This document shows, piece after piece, positions 49,461 to 60,240 of a stretch of 64,000 nt of DNA. The notes under the pieces were generated by a model, which saw only the letters and a program-made list of their open reading frames with translations, was not told where the DNA came from and ran no database searches. The stretch is from Epiperipatus broadwayi (Eukaryota; Onychophora; Udeonychophora; Euonychophora; Peripatidae). Where the stretch lies: contig JAQFVV010006246.1 in NCBI GenBank assembly GCA_028023455.1, positions 5,904,363-5,968,362 of the forward strand. The letters run 5' to 3'. The number at the start of each line of letters is the position of its first letter. Position 1 is the stretch's first letter. The position numbers were made by a program, and so were the translations under genes.

Positions 49461-51182
49461 ATTATAATGGGATTTGCCATTTTCCATATGTATTTTACGC
49501 ATATATGTAGTCTTGTACAATTGCATGTGTGTATATATAACGATACACGTATATGCGTAATGGTTTAAAAAATATTTATTCTTAAATTATTCCATTTTAT
49601 TGCCCCAGCATATTTATGAGCATCAATTTATGACTTCAAGCGCCAATCCCATATTTCTATAAGAATTATGATGGGAGAACTGGAATACCAATATGGAAAT
49701 GCCCCTGGACTAGCTCTGCTCAGGGCTGGTGGTAAAATTTACCGGCAGTAGATCTAACTCTCTCTTTTTTTTTATTGTTTTAAAAAAGGTCATAACATAA
49801 AAAGAAAACAAAAAAAAATCATTCATTTTATATACATTTATTAGCTATGATATTTACGTATGTATAAAAAAAAATATATTATTTACTTAGGTTAAACCAG
49901 TGTCTCTTTTAAATCAAAGATTCATATCAGTTTTCTTTTTTTTTCTTTGTTTGCTCCTTTCTCTTTTTGCCAAAACTCCCACACATACAAATATGCTATT
50001 ATATGTATTTTGCACCGAAGATTTAATTGGGCTAATTTGTACACTAATAAATTCCGTAGTAAATAGTTTGACTTCTCCGGGCAAAGAAAATAAATTTTAA
50101 GTTCACAATTGTGTCAAATAAACAGTTTTCTCAAATTCATGTAGTAAGCTTACTAAAAGTGACATATATAGATGTAATTAGAAAGAAAATACCTGGTTTT
50201 CCTGGGGAATTGATTGAATCCTCTTGGTGAAAATGGAATCTCCGATCCTTTGTCGGTGAACGAACTTTGTTTTTTTTTCTTTGAACTTCGGGTTCCATGG
50301 CTAAAGTCTGTTTATTTATTTATTTCTCTTCTGGTGATTCAATATTGTTGCTTATTGAGGTGAATCCTCCATGCTTGATGTCCCTTCTCCGCTATCAGCA
50401 GCTGCTATACATTCAGGAGCAAAGGATTCAGACCCTCCGCACGTTGAAGCCTCTACCCCAGCCTGACCATATTTTATCAAAATGTATATCACGTTGACTG
50501 TCCACTTTCTTCCCCCTCCAAAACTTATACTAAAATAATAAATTTAATTTTTCTTTAATTATCAAACTTATCTTTCTTTTCACTCTTTTTTTTAATTATA
50601 TTTCCATTCACATTCCATATGCCTTTGTTGGAATGTATCACAAAAGCTTTTTACACCTATTTCTTTCCAATTAATATTTAATTAGTATTAGACATTCCAC
50701 GATTTTTTATAATAATTATTTCCATTGTTCTGCAAAATTAGTCTTCCATCTTGATATTTAAAGTTCTTTTGTTGACTTAATATGTATATATTTAAAAAGT
50801 TTATCAAACAAAATATTTTTTATTTTTATTTTGTGAATTTTCATTTTTAATGGTTTAAAAATGCACTCACACATATACATAGCAATGTGTATAGCTGGGT
50901 TTGGCAAAAGAGAGAAAAAAATCAGAGCAAGTGTATAACCCCCCATATCTCTTCTATGAGTTTCTTTTAATTAAAATAACTAAATCAATTCAATACGACC
51001 ACGCAAATGACCGTTGATTGTACATCAAACTATAAATATTAATTTTGTTAATAAAATAATATATATTTTTAATAATACGTTAGTAATAAGATATATATTT
51101 TTTTTAATAATGCGTTAAGTATACGAATCCGTATTTGTCTAATTATCGCATTAGGGTTTGATTATGCCTGCCCTGTTGCAAT
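49461..51182 (+). repeat. Interspersed repeat block A, copy 2 (uninterrupted)
   Basis: From TATAATGGGATTTGCCATTT to CCTGCCCTGTTGCAATA, followed by (TA)n at 51182-51203. It keeps the unduplicated TAAAAAGT target at 50793-50800, so it shows the state before the transposon entered copy 1. Both ends of block A, taken together with its copies, abut TA tracts (left end of copy 1, right end of copy 2). Confidence 0.9.
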
Positions 51183-51194
51183 ATATATATATAT

Positions 51195-51960
51195 ATATAT
51201 ATGCTTAATATAATCATTAAAAGCTTAAGCCTAAACTAGTCAATAAATAATCAAAATTACCCCAAATTTAAAACTAAACCAGACTAGCCAAAGAAAATAA
51301 ACTCTAAAACACAACCAATGGTTTTATGCTATAAGCAGACTTTTCAAGTAATGAATATTATACTAAATATTACTTACAATTCCCAATTATATGCCACACA
51401 CCCTTAATATTAAAGTAACTTTTAAACAAGTTAATTGCTGTAAGATCATACATTTTGAATAATAAAGATTTTTAATTCATTTTATTTTATTTCTCTCAAA
51501 AAAGACAGCCTTAGCCCCATCAAAACTAATAGTGTGCCCTATATCTCTTACATGGATATATAAAGCAGAACTAAGATATTTATTTCTAACCCTACTTTTT
51601 TGTACTTTTATTCTTTCATTTAAGCTCAGACTACTCTGACCTATGTATACATTTTACAAAAACAAGTAATAATATACACTACTCCAGGAATAATCTTTTT
51701 ACCAAAAATTGTTTTTGTATTGTTTAATAAAGTATTCAAAATAATACCCCTTTTACAAGTATTTTTTTTTATTTCCAAACAAATTACTATTTTTACTTAC
51801 AATTCTATAAGAAGTCAAATAAATAAATCTTCATATTATTATATTTATTAACACCACCATAATTAATATTAAATAAAATATTTTTAACAAATTTATCAGA
51901 ATAGCCAACATACAAATAATTTTTATAAAACTGACTTTTCTATATCATCTTAAATACCAG
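51195..51960 (-). pseudogene. Penelope-like element remnant, minus strand
   Basis: Reverse complement of the unit found at 18.2-19.2 and 60-63 kb. Read on the minus strand from 51960: GTCAGTTTTATAAAAATTAT, YVGYSDKFVKNILF-type peptide, the linker and LLNNTKTIFG. The GIY-YIG start then lies near 51690 (GVVYIITCFCKMYI-like), followed by SLSLNERIKVQKS, an H.ISFDGAK segment near 51500, and LLFKMYDLTAINLF. The 3' UTR reaches the (TA)n at 51203. Frameshifts are present. No RT core. Confidence 0.75.
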
Positions 51961-53259
51961 AATAGATTCCATAATATAAAAAGAAATAAATGAATGAAAA
52001 TGTTATGCTTAAAAAAAAGATTTTTAATCCAAGATTCTGATAAAACTTTAATATTTCAAATGTGATTACCTGTAGGATGGTAACAGTTATAATAATTTTA
52101 TTTATATATTTATTATTTATTTACATTTTGTAATTTAAAGATTAGGGTTTCTATGTGCAGCATTTAGTTTATTGAAATAATGTAAGACAGTTTAATCAAT
52201 GAATAGTCTCATGTCTCTTTTTTCATAATTTCTGTCCAATTAAATATAATAAATTAATTTTTAAGAGAAAAGAGTTCATACTCTACCAAATTTAGTTTTG
52301 ATATTGTTTAATAATACTGATGGTGTAGAATATCTTCCTATGGATTTTCCCAGTATTATGTGGCACTTAAGTTTAGACCTAACATAAATTCTTAATCTTT
52401 ACAGGATCTAATTTCTCTTTAGTTACATAGAAATGATTTAATGGTCTGGAAAGATGACTGTAGTTTATAATATTTTTATGAATACAGCTAGGTATGGGTC
52501 TTTAGTATAATTTATGATTAAATTATATTTTTTCTTCTATCTTATTTCAACAATATGAAACCTCAAAAGTTATCTTTTATTATTGAGTATTAACTTTTCA
52601 TATTCTTAAAATCATTATAATTGGTGATTAACTTTGATGATCTCATTGTCCAAATAGTAGAATCAGATGCCCAATGTGGAATTCAAAAATGACCCTGGCT
52701 ATCTAATACTAAAAATACTCAAATTATCACCAATTGGCACCTTTAAATATAGGGCTTGAATACATTCACTTATCATTCTGTAGACCTGAGATGAGTGAGT
52801 AATAAATTAGTGTCTAATATGAGTGCTCAACAGTGACTTTAGATATTTAATAAAAAAAAATTAAATAATAAATAGAAAAAAATAATTTGGTGAGAAATAT
52901 GGAACAGAGAAGAGGCTAACATTTAAAATAATAACTGAATTGAATTTTATAATATTTGTTGAATTTTGGTGTTAAGAGAAAATATAAACAAATAATATTA
53001 ATTAAATATGCAAATAAGTAGGGCAAACTGGTAAAATGGCAGGCAATAAAATAATCAGAGAGATAATAAATAGAGAGAACTACAGAATGAAAGGGTGAAT
53101 AATCAAACCAATCAATTGAATAAGAAAATAAACCAGAAGTAATTTTAAAATGGTGTTATTAAAAAAATAAATATTGTAGATAAATACTATAATTTACTAG
53201 ATGCTATCAAAAGCAAAAATGCAGGTCCAGAAAAAGAACAGAAAACATTTCCAGTAAAA
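51961..53259. other. No recognisable feature
   Basis: AT-rich DNA; no exon-like frame or repeat recognised. Confidence 0.3.
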
Positions 53260-54300
53260 ACAAAGTAAAAATCATGTACCAATGTGGCATAGAGATAAAA
53301 TGACTAAAAGTCAAGTAGATAAAATGAGTGCCATGCTTAAAATTTTTTGTAAAAAGGAAATAGTAGAACCGGAAATTCAAAATAAAGAGAAGGCCAAAGA
53401 GATTGACAGAAAATTTGAAAACTTGAGAATCAAAGTAAAGAGATGCTCATAAATTTTGAAAAAAATATTAGAAAGAATAGAAAGTCAAAATAAAAAGATA
53501 GCTATAAAATTTGAAAAAAAAAACAACAACCCTGAAATGTTTGAAATGCTGGAGTCTCAAATTAAAAGGGAAGATGAACCACTGAGGGAAGAAATTATAA
53601 AATAACTAGAGGGAGATTTAATCCAGATTGAGAATAAAATCAAAGAGGGATACCAAGAAATACATCAAAATAAAATTGAACAGAAAAATAAAATAGAATT
53701 GTTGCATGATGCAATAGAAGAGATAAAATAGAAAATCATAGAGCATTTAAACAAATTCCTTTAGAAATAACTACTATTGTTGAAAACTTTGAAAAGATAA
53801 AAATAGACAGTTCCAATGATGAAGTAGAAATAAAACATATAAAGGAACAACGAAGCTTAGATACAAAGTCTCTGAATATTGACAACTTATAACAAAGTGA
53901 GGAAATAAAGGCTAAAAGATAGAAAGCATAAATAAAGTATGATCGGAAAATAAAAGTTATTTTTGAAGAAATGGAAAATTTAGAGAGTGAATTTTATAAT
54001 AAAATAAAAGGGATGAAAAAAATTAAAAATCCAAGTGATTAAGTATAAATATGTAATACAAGTTTATGAGACCATATATTGTAGAATAAGGGAAAAGTTA
54101 AAAGAACAGATTAAAATGGTCACGGCTGTAATGGGAAAGAAAAATGGAAATAGAACCTATAGAAAATGAATTAAATATAAGCTTCAATGTGAAATTAGTA
54201 ATAAGGGTGACCATGTGATAGATGGTAGCATAGAGAAATTTTCTTGTTATAGCATTTGAAAATGTTGGGAACAGTTAAAAAATACAAGGAAAGCTTAATC
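53260..54300 (+). pseudogene. Decayed coiled-coil frame, possibly retroelement ORF1/gag-like
   Basis: With two or more frameshifts and several stops, the plus strand reads a continuous Lys/Glu/Ile-rich coiled coil. It has words such as MTKSQVDKMSAMLKIF near 53303, EIQNKEKAKEIDRKFENLRI near 53370, MLESQIKREDEPLREEIIK near 53545 and NKIKEGYQEIHQNKIEQKNK near 53635. Heptad-rich N-terminal regions like this are typical of ORF1/gag-like proteins of invertebrate retroelements, but no zinc knuckle, protease or RT was found beside it, so class and function are inference. The frame is purine-rich on the plus strand, unlike its surroundings. Confidence 0.4.
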
Positions 54301-55725
54301 CCAATTTAATCCTGCTATAAATTTGAATGGCTTTATCTCTTCAAAGATCCAGAATCTGATCAATGAATTAATGAGTTCATGTATGAATGGAAAATAAGAA
54401 TATAATTTTACAGAAATTGTCAAAAACCATAATGAAACAACTTTGAAATGAAAATGCAAACCGTTATTTTTCATGTAAAAATGTTAATAGTTAAGATACT
54501 CCTAAAACTTTACATATATATTGTGCATATTCTAATTATCAGATATGTACACCAAACAATGATAACTAACTTACAGACAATACAAATTTAAACCTCATTA
54601 CATATGTCCCTATGACAATTTCCACATGACTACAACATTTGATGTCAACATATATGCTTTTATCTCTTATATCCTGCTGAAGTCAGGGAGATATATGAGA
54701 CTGTTAAAAACTAAATGCTAATTGTAATAAAGAAACAGAAATGCAAGAAATAATGACTATATGCATTTGTTAATAACAAATATGAAAAAGCAAAATATAA
54801 ACAAAGTGAAACAAAATTAATATGTGACTACATTCTTGAGTTCAAACCTAAAATACTATTGCACTACAATATAAAATAAGGCCATGGGGCAAATGTGTAA
54901 TTGTTTACGTGTTTTGGTATCAAATACTTGGTGCCCTAAGACCAAAAGGCTTGCTACAATAATAAAGAACATTTGCTTAGGAACTTGGATCAGCTACTCA
55001 AGTGTTCTGGTCTTAAACTCAGCAATAAGCTTGGTGCTCTAAACCTGAAAAGAGATGGATGGGAGCAGCTTTCACTGCTAACCCATCAGATATAGCAAAA
55101 TGTTAGCACATGCCAGGTGCTTCATAAAGACACACTTGCAATACATGGTAATACTAATACACATATATAAGAACTAATTAATTAATGCACCTAAATATAT
55201 AGAGTTTCTATCTGTGGAAACTAACCTGACCCAGTTCTTGGATAGCATATATTAATAATACTAAGCAAAGGGTTAACTAAATTATCGATCTAGTTAACAT
55301 ATTGAATCTGTATTCATATAAATAATAATCAAGTTAGGAGAAGAAGTATATTTCATGGTCTTAACAATATTTTAAAATATACTTTTAATATCATCCCTGA
55401 CCATCATCTGACTACTAGATATAATAATGAATTAATAACTAGTTATGCAAACCTCAATAAACATAAGATAAAAATGAATAAATATTCATAATAATGAGCA
55501 CGTAGCAATTGGTTATTATCTATTAGAATAAGATTTCAAAACAGTGATTGATAGATGCGAAAGAGCATTGAGAAGTCTTATGCTGGAGAACTTCTAATTG
55601 TGTCTTCCCAAGGTTTAAAAAAAAAAAATTACTCACTACTTCAAAATATTGGCATATCATAACACACACACACACATATATATATATATATTAAATAAAT
55701 AAAATAAAATAATTAAAGATAGTAA
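54301..55725. other. Non-coding stretch, probable 3' region of a minus-strand gene
   Basis: AT-rich DNA with a (CA)n(TA)n microsatellite at 55662-55692. Segment 54890-55100 is less AT-rich and has two similar words (TTGGTGCCCTAAGACC / TTGGTGCTCTAAACCT). If the exon at 55726-55939 is real, its 3'UTR runs leftward into this stretch. Confidence 0.3.
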
Positions 55726-55939
55726 CTACAGGCAGTTTATGCAGATATTATCAATTTCTTCTAGTAGCTTAGTCATCTGGCAATTGGAGTAGGCATTGTG
55801 GAACTCTTCTTTAAATAGGTTCACTTGGTGGTAAAGTCCTTCCTTGGCAGCAGACTGTAGTTGAAGCTCTCCATCCCAGTGATAATGATGATTACATGCC
55901 TTGGCAGCATGTAGGATGAGACTGAAGGTAACGGTCCAT
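55726..55939 (-). CDS. Probable terminal coding exon of an unidentified gene
   Basis: On the minus strand a well-formed 3' splice site (TTGCTGTTTCTTCCTATAG) ends at 55940 and is followed by a 214-base open segment closing with TAG at 55726-55728. One base completes a split codon, then 70 codons follow, starting WTVTFSLILHAAKACNHHYH and ending LLEEIDNICINCL. The peptide is hydrophilic and probably helical (GELQLQ, AAKEGLYHQVNLFKEEFHNA). Base composition and codon choice are clearly less AT-biased than in surrounding DNA, as expected of a real exon. No family is recognised. Upstream exons should lie at higher coordinates, possibly beyond the window; none was securely found. There is no ATG near the start, so it cannot be a whole gene. 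Confidence 0.55.
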
Positions 55940-55940
55940 C

Positions 55941-56457
55941 TATAGGAAGAAACAGCAAATATGTGGCCTTGCTACCTGCTCATTTTAAGATTCAAACTGG
56001 TGTAGGTTTATGCAGCAACACATATAAATTATAGAATCAAATATTTTACAATGCCAAATATAGGGTATTACTCAGTCCCATTGGGAACTAAAATAATGCT
56101 GCCGCATTGCATTTGTTTTTGAACTAAGTTATATTTAAAATTGTTATTTTCAAAATTATAAATTTACACATTTAGCTTATACGCAATTTTAAACAGGTGT
56201 GTGTGGCGTGCTTTTTATTGACAATATATTTATTTTAAAGTTAGAAATTTAACCAATTTCGAAAATCTTTTAGTAAACACTCCATTATATGTGTATGGTG
56301 GTACTATGTGGAATTATACATTTATGTGCGATTTTCAGTGAAATAAGTGAAATAAAATTATAATACATAAATTTATAAAATTTAAAAGATCTAAATTTTT
56401 GAATATACATATGCTGTAATATATCTAAATCGATTATACATCACAGCCTGTACACGC

Positions 56458-56501
<44 letters not shown>

Positions 56502-57234
56502 ATACATATATAACAGTGTTTATAGAGATATATACGTGTATTTGAGGAGGTTTAAAGTGGGCACAGTATTTACAGGAAGAAATAATATTTGCAGAATATG
56601 ATCTCTTTATTTATAGTTTTATTCTGTATAAAGTGATAGTGATGGTTTTAAAAATGCCGATTTTATGAACTTCTCTTCCAGACAGATATTTTACGCTGGT
56701 CATATGATGCATATAGTTTTTTTTAGCATATGATCAAGTTAGACAATGATTAATGAATGCAGAAGATCTAAGTAAAAATAAACTGAAAACTTCTGGCCAG
56801 ACTTTTCAGTTAGATGATAAAGTTATGACTCAGATCAATCCTGTAAGTCAACCTGAAAACATGTCTATAAAAAAAAAATTTCAGAAAATTATGGCCTTTT
56901 CATTATAATTCACCAATACAACAATAATGCTTTTGTGGTGGCTAATAAAGATATAGTAAACAATGAGATGAGTAGTTGATTGAAATAGTAAGGGTATAGG
57001 ACATAATGTATATAATATGTATGCTAATTGTGGATCGAAAATATTTGTATGATTAAGTCTTTTCTCTGGAGAAAACACACAAACTATAGTGATGTGCTTG
57101 TGATCAAAACTTCCATGCGAGTTGATGGTGAAGCACCAGTCAAGAGATATCCTGGACTCACTAACAGAGTATCTGGTAGAAAGATATCTCCAGCGAAATG
57201 CTGAAAAATTAATTATGAATTGTAAATTAAAATT
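55941..57234. other. Non-coding stretch, possible intron of the minus-strand gene
   Basis: AT-rich with a (TA)n(TG)n microsatellite at 56457-56500. A 65-codon minus-strand frame at 56881-57078 has no recognisable motif and is not called. Confidence 0.3.
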
Positions 57235-58189
57235 GAAGGTAAGATTGCCTTTTTTGGAAAAAAATAAAATAAAATAAAATAAATGAAAGAATCTTTATTA
57301 TTAAAAATGTATAATTCTGAAGTAATTAACTTGTTTAAAAGTTTATTTGGTACTTTGGTATTATTCCTGCTATTCCAGTGATGTTTGCATCTGGTAATAT
57401 TTATTCAAAGTTTCTGTTTATAATGCTATGTTATCCAAAAATGGAAGATATTACATGGTTCAGTTCACTACAGTGACTTTTTTCTCCCACAATATAATAC
57501 ACTTCTTGCATCATTAGTAAGTAATATAGTTTTATATTAAAAATTATATTTATGCTAAAACTTTATATATTTGTGTTTTTTCCCTAAAACTTTATATATA
57601 TATTTTAAAAATTATTTGAAATATAAAGTTAAACTTACATTTCACAACTCTTAAATAAAGCTGAAACTTTATCTTACAGTTCATAATTTTTTTAGGTTAA
57701 AAAAATGTAAAGTTAAAACATTATGTTTTATGCAGGTCCCCATTTAGAAAATGTTACAGGGTTTTTTTTAGTACTGGTATGTTAGCTGGCACAGGCCATT
57801 TGATGGTGCCATTGCTAGACAAAACAATATGAATATGTTGTTTATGAGGCCCTGATGATCTCAAGTGTGTTATGCTAATTTCTCACAATTCACACTTGGC
57901 TAATGTATTATTAGCACATTTAATCATGTGACCTGTTCTTACTGTGTGAATGATCACTATTCACACTGTGCTATTGTATTACTTGAGGGAGTGTAGATTT
58001 AAAGTGAACACAATTATTGAAATATTATTGAAAAAGTACTTATCTTACACTTCAAGTAAAAGAGTATTACTTACTATTAGTTGTAAAACCATCACCGCGC
58101 TTCCCAACACAGTATGTAATGGCATAAAAGTAGGAAAAGGGTATGGTCAAGCATAATTTTCACAAACCTACATGAAAAGTCACGGTATT

Positions 58190-58745
58190 CATGAGATAAC
58201 ATGAGACAACCAAAATGGCCAAAAGTAAAAGCCAGCATTATAGGTTTTGTGAATTGCTGACTATAGAAGCTGACACTGTGGCCTTTCTTCAAAGAAAGCA
58301 CATACTGCCCTTGGTGAAGAACTGTGTTTGTAGGCAACCCACGGCACTGAAGAACAGTCCAAACTACCACTTCAATTGTAAGTCTCCATTCTGCTGTTGA
58401 AGGTCTTCCATTTGAAATGACATGATTCGATGGTTCCAGAATCACTTTGGTGAAAGCTGTGCATATTGTGTATTATTGGAGCCATGATGAGCTCACAATA
58501 GAATGGGTCCATGATGAATTGAACATCTCCAGAGCCATCCTGATCAAATGGACCTCTGGTTTGTGTTAGCTTTGCAGGGAAAACTTAGTGTCTCAGCCCT
58601 ACCATTCAATTGATGGGACAGGTTTGATTGTGGTGGTTGATGAGACCTTGCTTACTTGTAGCAAAAACCACCAGGATAGGATGCTCCCATAGCAGTGAAT
58701 ATATCTGTTTGTAGCCATTTTATGAGAAATGACTTTGCGAGAGAA
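58190..58745 (+). pseudogene. ISXO2/IS1595-like (Merlin superfamily) transposase, broken
   Basis: Translated across frameshifts, the plus strand follows the ISXO2-like transposase. FCELLTIEADTVAFLQRK and an NCVCRQ / FNCKSPFCC zinc-binding region (58240-58400) come first. A W.HDELTIEWVHDELNI-like helical part follows near 58475-58530, then LCRENL. The catalytic strand IDGTGLIVVVDETLL has its Asp codon at 58639-58641 and Glu next to it, followed by SKNHQDRMLP. In the family this is the first catalytic acid (xxGGPGxxVEIDES). The sequence after it (FGG.ER region and later acids) is lost. Stops and shifts show it is inactive. Eukaryotic members are called Merlin. Confidence 0.7.
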
Positions 58746-59640
58746 GGAGTAGATGATTTTAATTAAGTAGATTGTTTTTTTGGTGATTAAATTGATTTAA
58801 ATAAATGCATGTTGTTGTAAGCAAAAAAAAAAAGTTGTTTCTTTGAAAATAAAATTTTGTGAGTAAAAAAAATTGCTTAGAATAAATGCATGTTGTTATA
58901 ATACTGAAACAAAAATATTTTACTTCTTATTGTATAAAATATTTATCAGTACAGTTATATTTATGCATGTTGTTATTAGAAAAAAAATATTTTACTTATT
59001 ATAGTATAAAATATTTATTGCAATATGTTTTTGTCTAGCAACAATGCCATCAACAGCCTGGACCAGCTAAAATATTTACCGCCTGGTACAGTTATATTTA
59101 TGTGTTTTTGTCTAGAAACAACATCATCAAGTGACCTGTACCAACTGACATACCAGTGCCTTCAGGCCTGTACTGGTTAAAATACCAGTGCCATAAAATA
59201 GACTGTACTGTTAGTGCCCAGTATAGTTATATTTATGTGTTTTTGTCTAGCAACAAGCCTGTACTGGCTAACTTACCAGTATATTTTTTTCTTATCCTTG
59301 AAAATAATACATTTTTTTTAGATTTGAAGTTTAGTATTACACATGCTCAGTGTTTATGATGGCAAAAGTGCTGTATTATGCCAAAGGGGATGAAGAAAGA
59401 TGTTTTCAATGGCGCAAAGTACCATAATAAAAACTGACAAAAAGTGTCATATTAAAAAATTCACAACTATCTGTTTTTATTTAGCATCATAATGTTTTTT
59501 ACTTTTTTTTTTTTTATATAAAGGATATATTTCTCCACTTTTTTTTATTTTTGAAATTTGGTATTGCATGTGGTATGACATATTACCCTGATAATATACT
59601 GTTTTAAGTTTGTGATATGTTTAAAATAATCTGTCAACAG

Positions 59641-59681
59641 AATGTGTGGACAAATTTATTGATTAAGTTTGTCCACACATT
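59641..59681. repeat. Perfect 14-bp hairpin inside the TIR transposon
   Basis: AATGTGTGGACAAA at 59641-59654 pairs exactly with TTTGTCCACACATT at 59668-59681, with a 13-base loop. It lies about 85 bp from the right transposon end. It may be a subterminal transposase site or chance; a terminator role is unlikely in this context. Confidence 0.7.
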
Positions 59682-60240
59682 CATTGGAGGTATTATTTTA
59701 AACATATTTCAAATTTAAAAGAATACATCACTGGAGTAATATAGCAGGAATAATACCAAAGTACCATTATTATAATATTAAGGGGTATTTAATATAACAT
59801 TGGTTATGTTATAGTTTTTTTGCACTTGAGAAATTTCCTATTAGCACTGAAATCATTGGTGGTGTTTTAGAGTTTATTTTCTTTGGCTAATCTGGTTGAA
59901 TTTGGGGGTAATTTTGGTTATTTTATTGAGTAGATTAGCTTTAGACTATTAATGTTTAAATTTTGATGAGTTTCTTTAAATTTAAGGTAGTGTGACTGAT
60001 ATTGTATGAAGGTTTATATCTCTATATTTATTTATATATGTTGTTTTTGTATTGCATGTGTTTGGTTAAAATGGTATATGTATAGATTTTAGTTGTTGGA
60101 GAGTTATTGTGTTTTAATTTATTTATATATATTTGTTTTGTTTGATTGGTGTTTATTTGGGTTTTTTTTTATTTATAATATTTGTTGTTAAAAGGTTGTG
60201 TTATAAAATGAAACTATAAATAAACAAACAAAAAAAAAAT

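Larger units (their letters stand above)
57343..59771. mobile_element. 2.4-kb TIR transposon inserted in the Penelope array
   Basis: The element is 57348-59766. The left end TGGTACTTTGGTATTATTCC TGCTAT and right end (rc) agree over about 45 bp, apart from a 3-4 base indel. The direct repeat TTATT is visible at 57343-57347 and 59767-59771. Inside is a second pair of inverted repeats: left about 57773-57830 (ACTGGTATGTTAGCTGGCAC), right in three staggered copies at 59030-59283 (GTCTAGCAACAA...CTTACCAGTAT). So either one element has nested subterminal repeats or one element entered another. The transposase remnant lies inside the inner pair. Confidence 0.8.
57235..60240 (+). pseudogene. Penelope-like unit 0 of the array, split by a transposon
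   Basis: 57235-57347 matches the end of the GIY-YIG region of later units (GAAAGAATCTTTATTATTAA; peptide ESLLLKMYNSEVINLFKS). The homology resumes at 59767 (ATATTAAGGGGTATTTAATA) and continues through the 3'UTR (GGTTATGTTATAG, TTTATTTTCTTTGGCTAATC) to the next unit at about 60240. It is 5'-truncated. The intervening 57348-59766 is foreign. Confidence 0.8.

Noticed and set aside
49350-50497. Small frames conserved between the two block A copies (for example 44876-45127 and 50297-50497) as genes
   Set aside because: Conservation follows from duplication of the DNA; lengths differ, frames are interrupted by repeats of Phe/Ile/Tyr codons, and no domain is seen.
58092-58445. 117-codon minus-strand frame in the TIR transposon
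   Set aside because: It is antisense to the Merlin-type transposase blocks, which read sensibly only on the plus strand.
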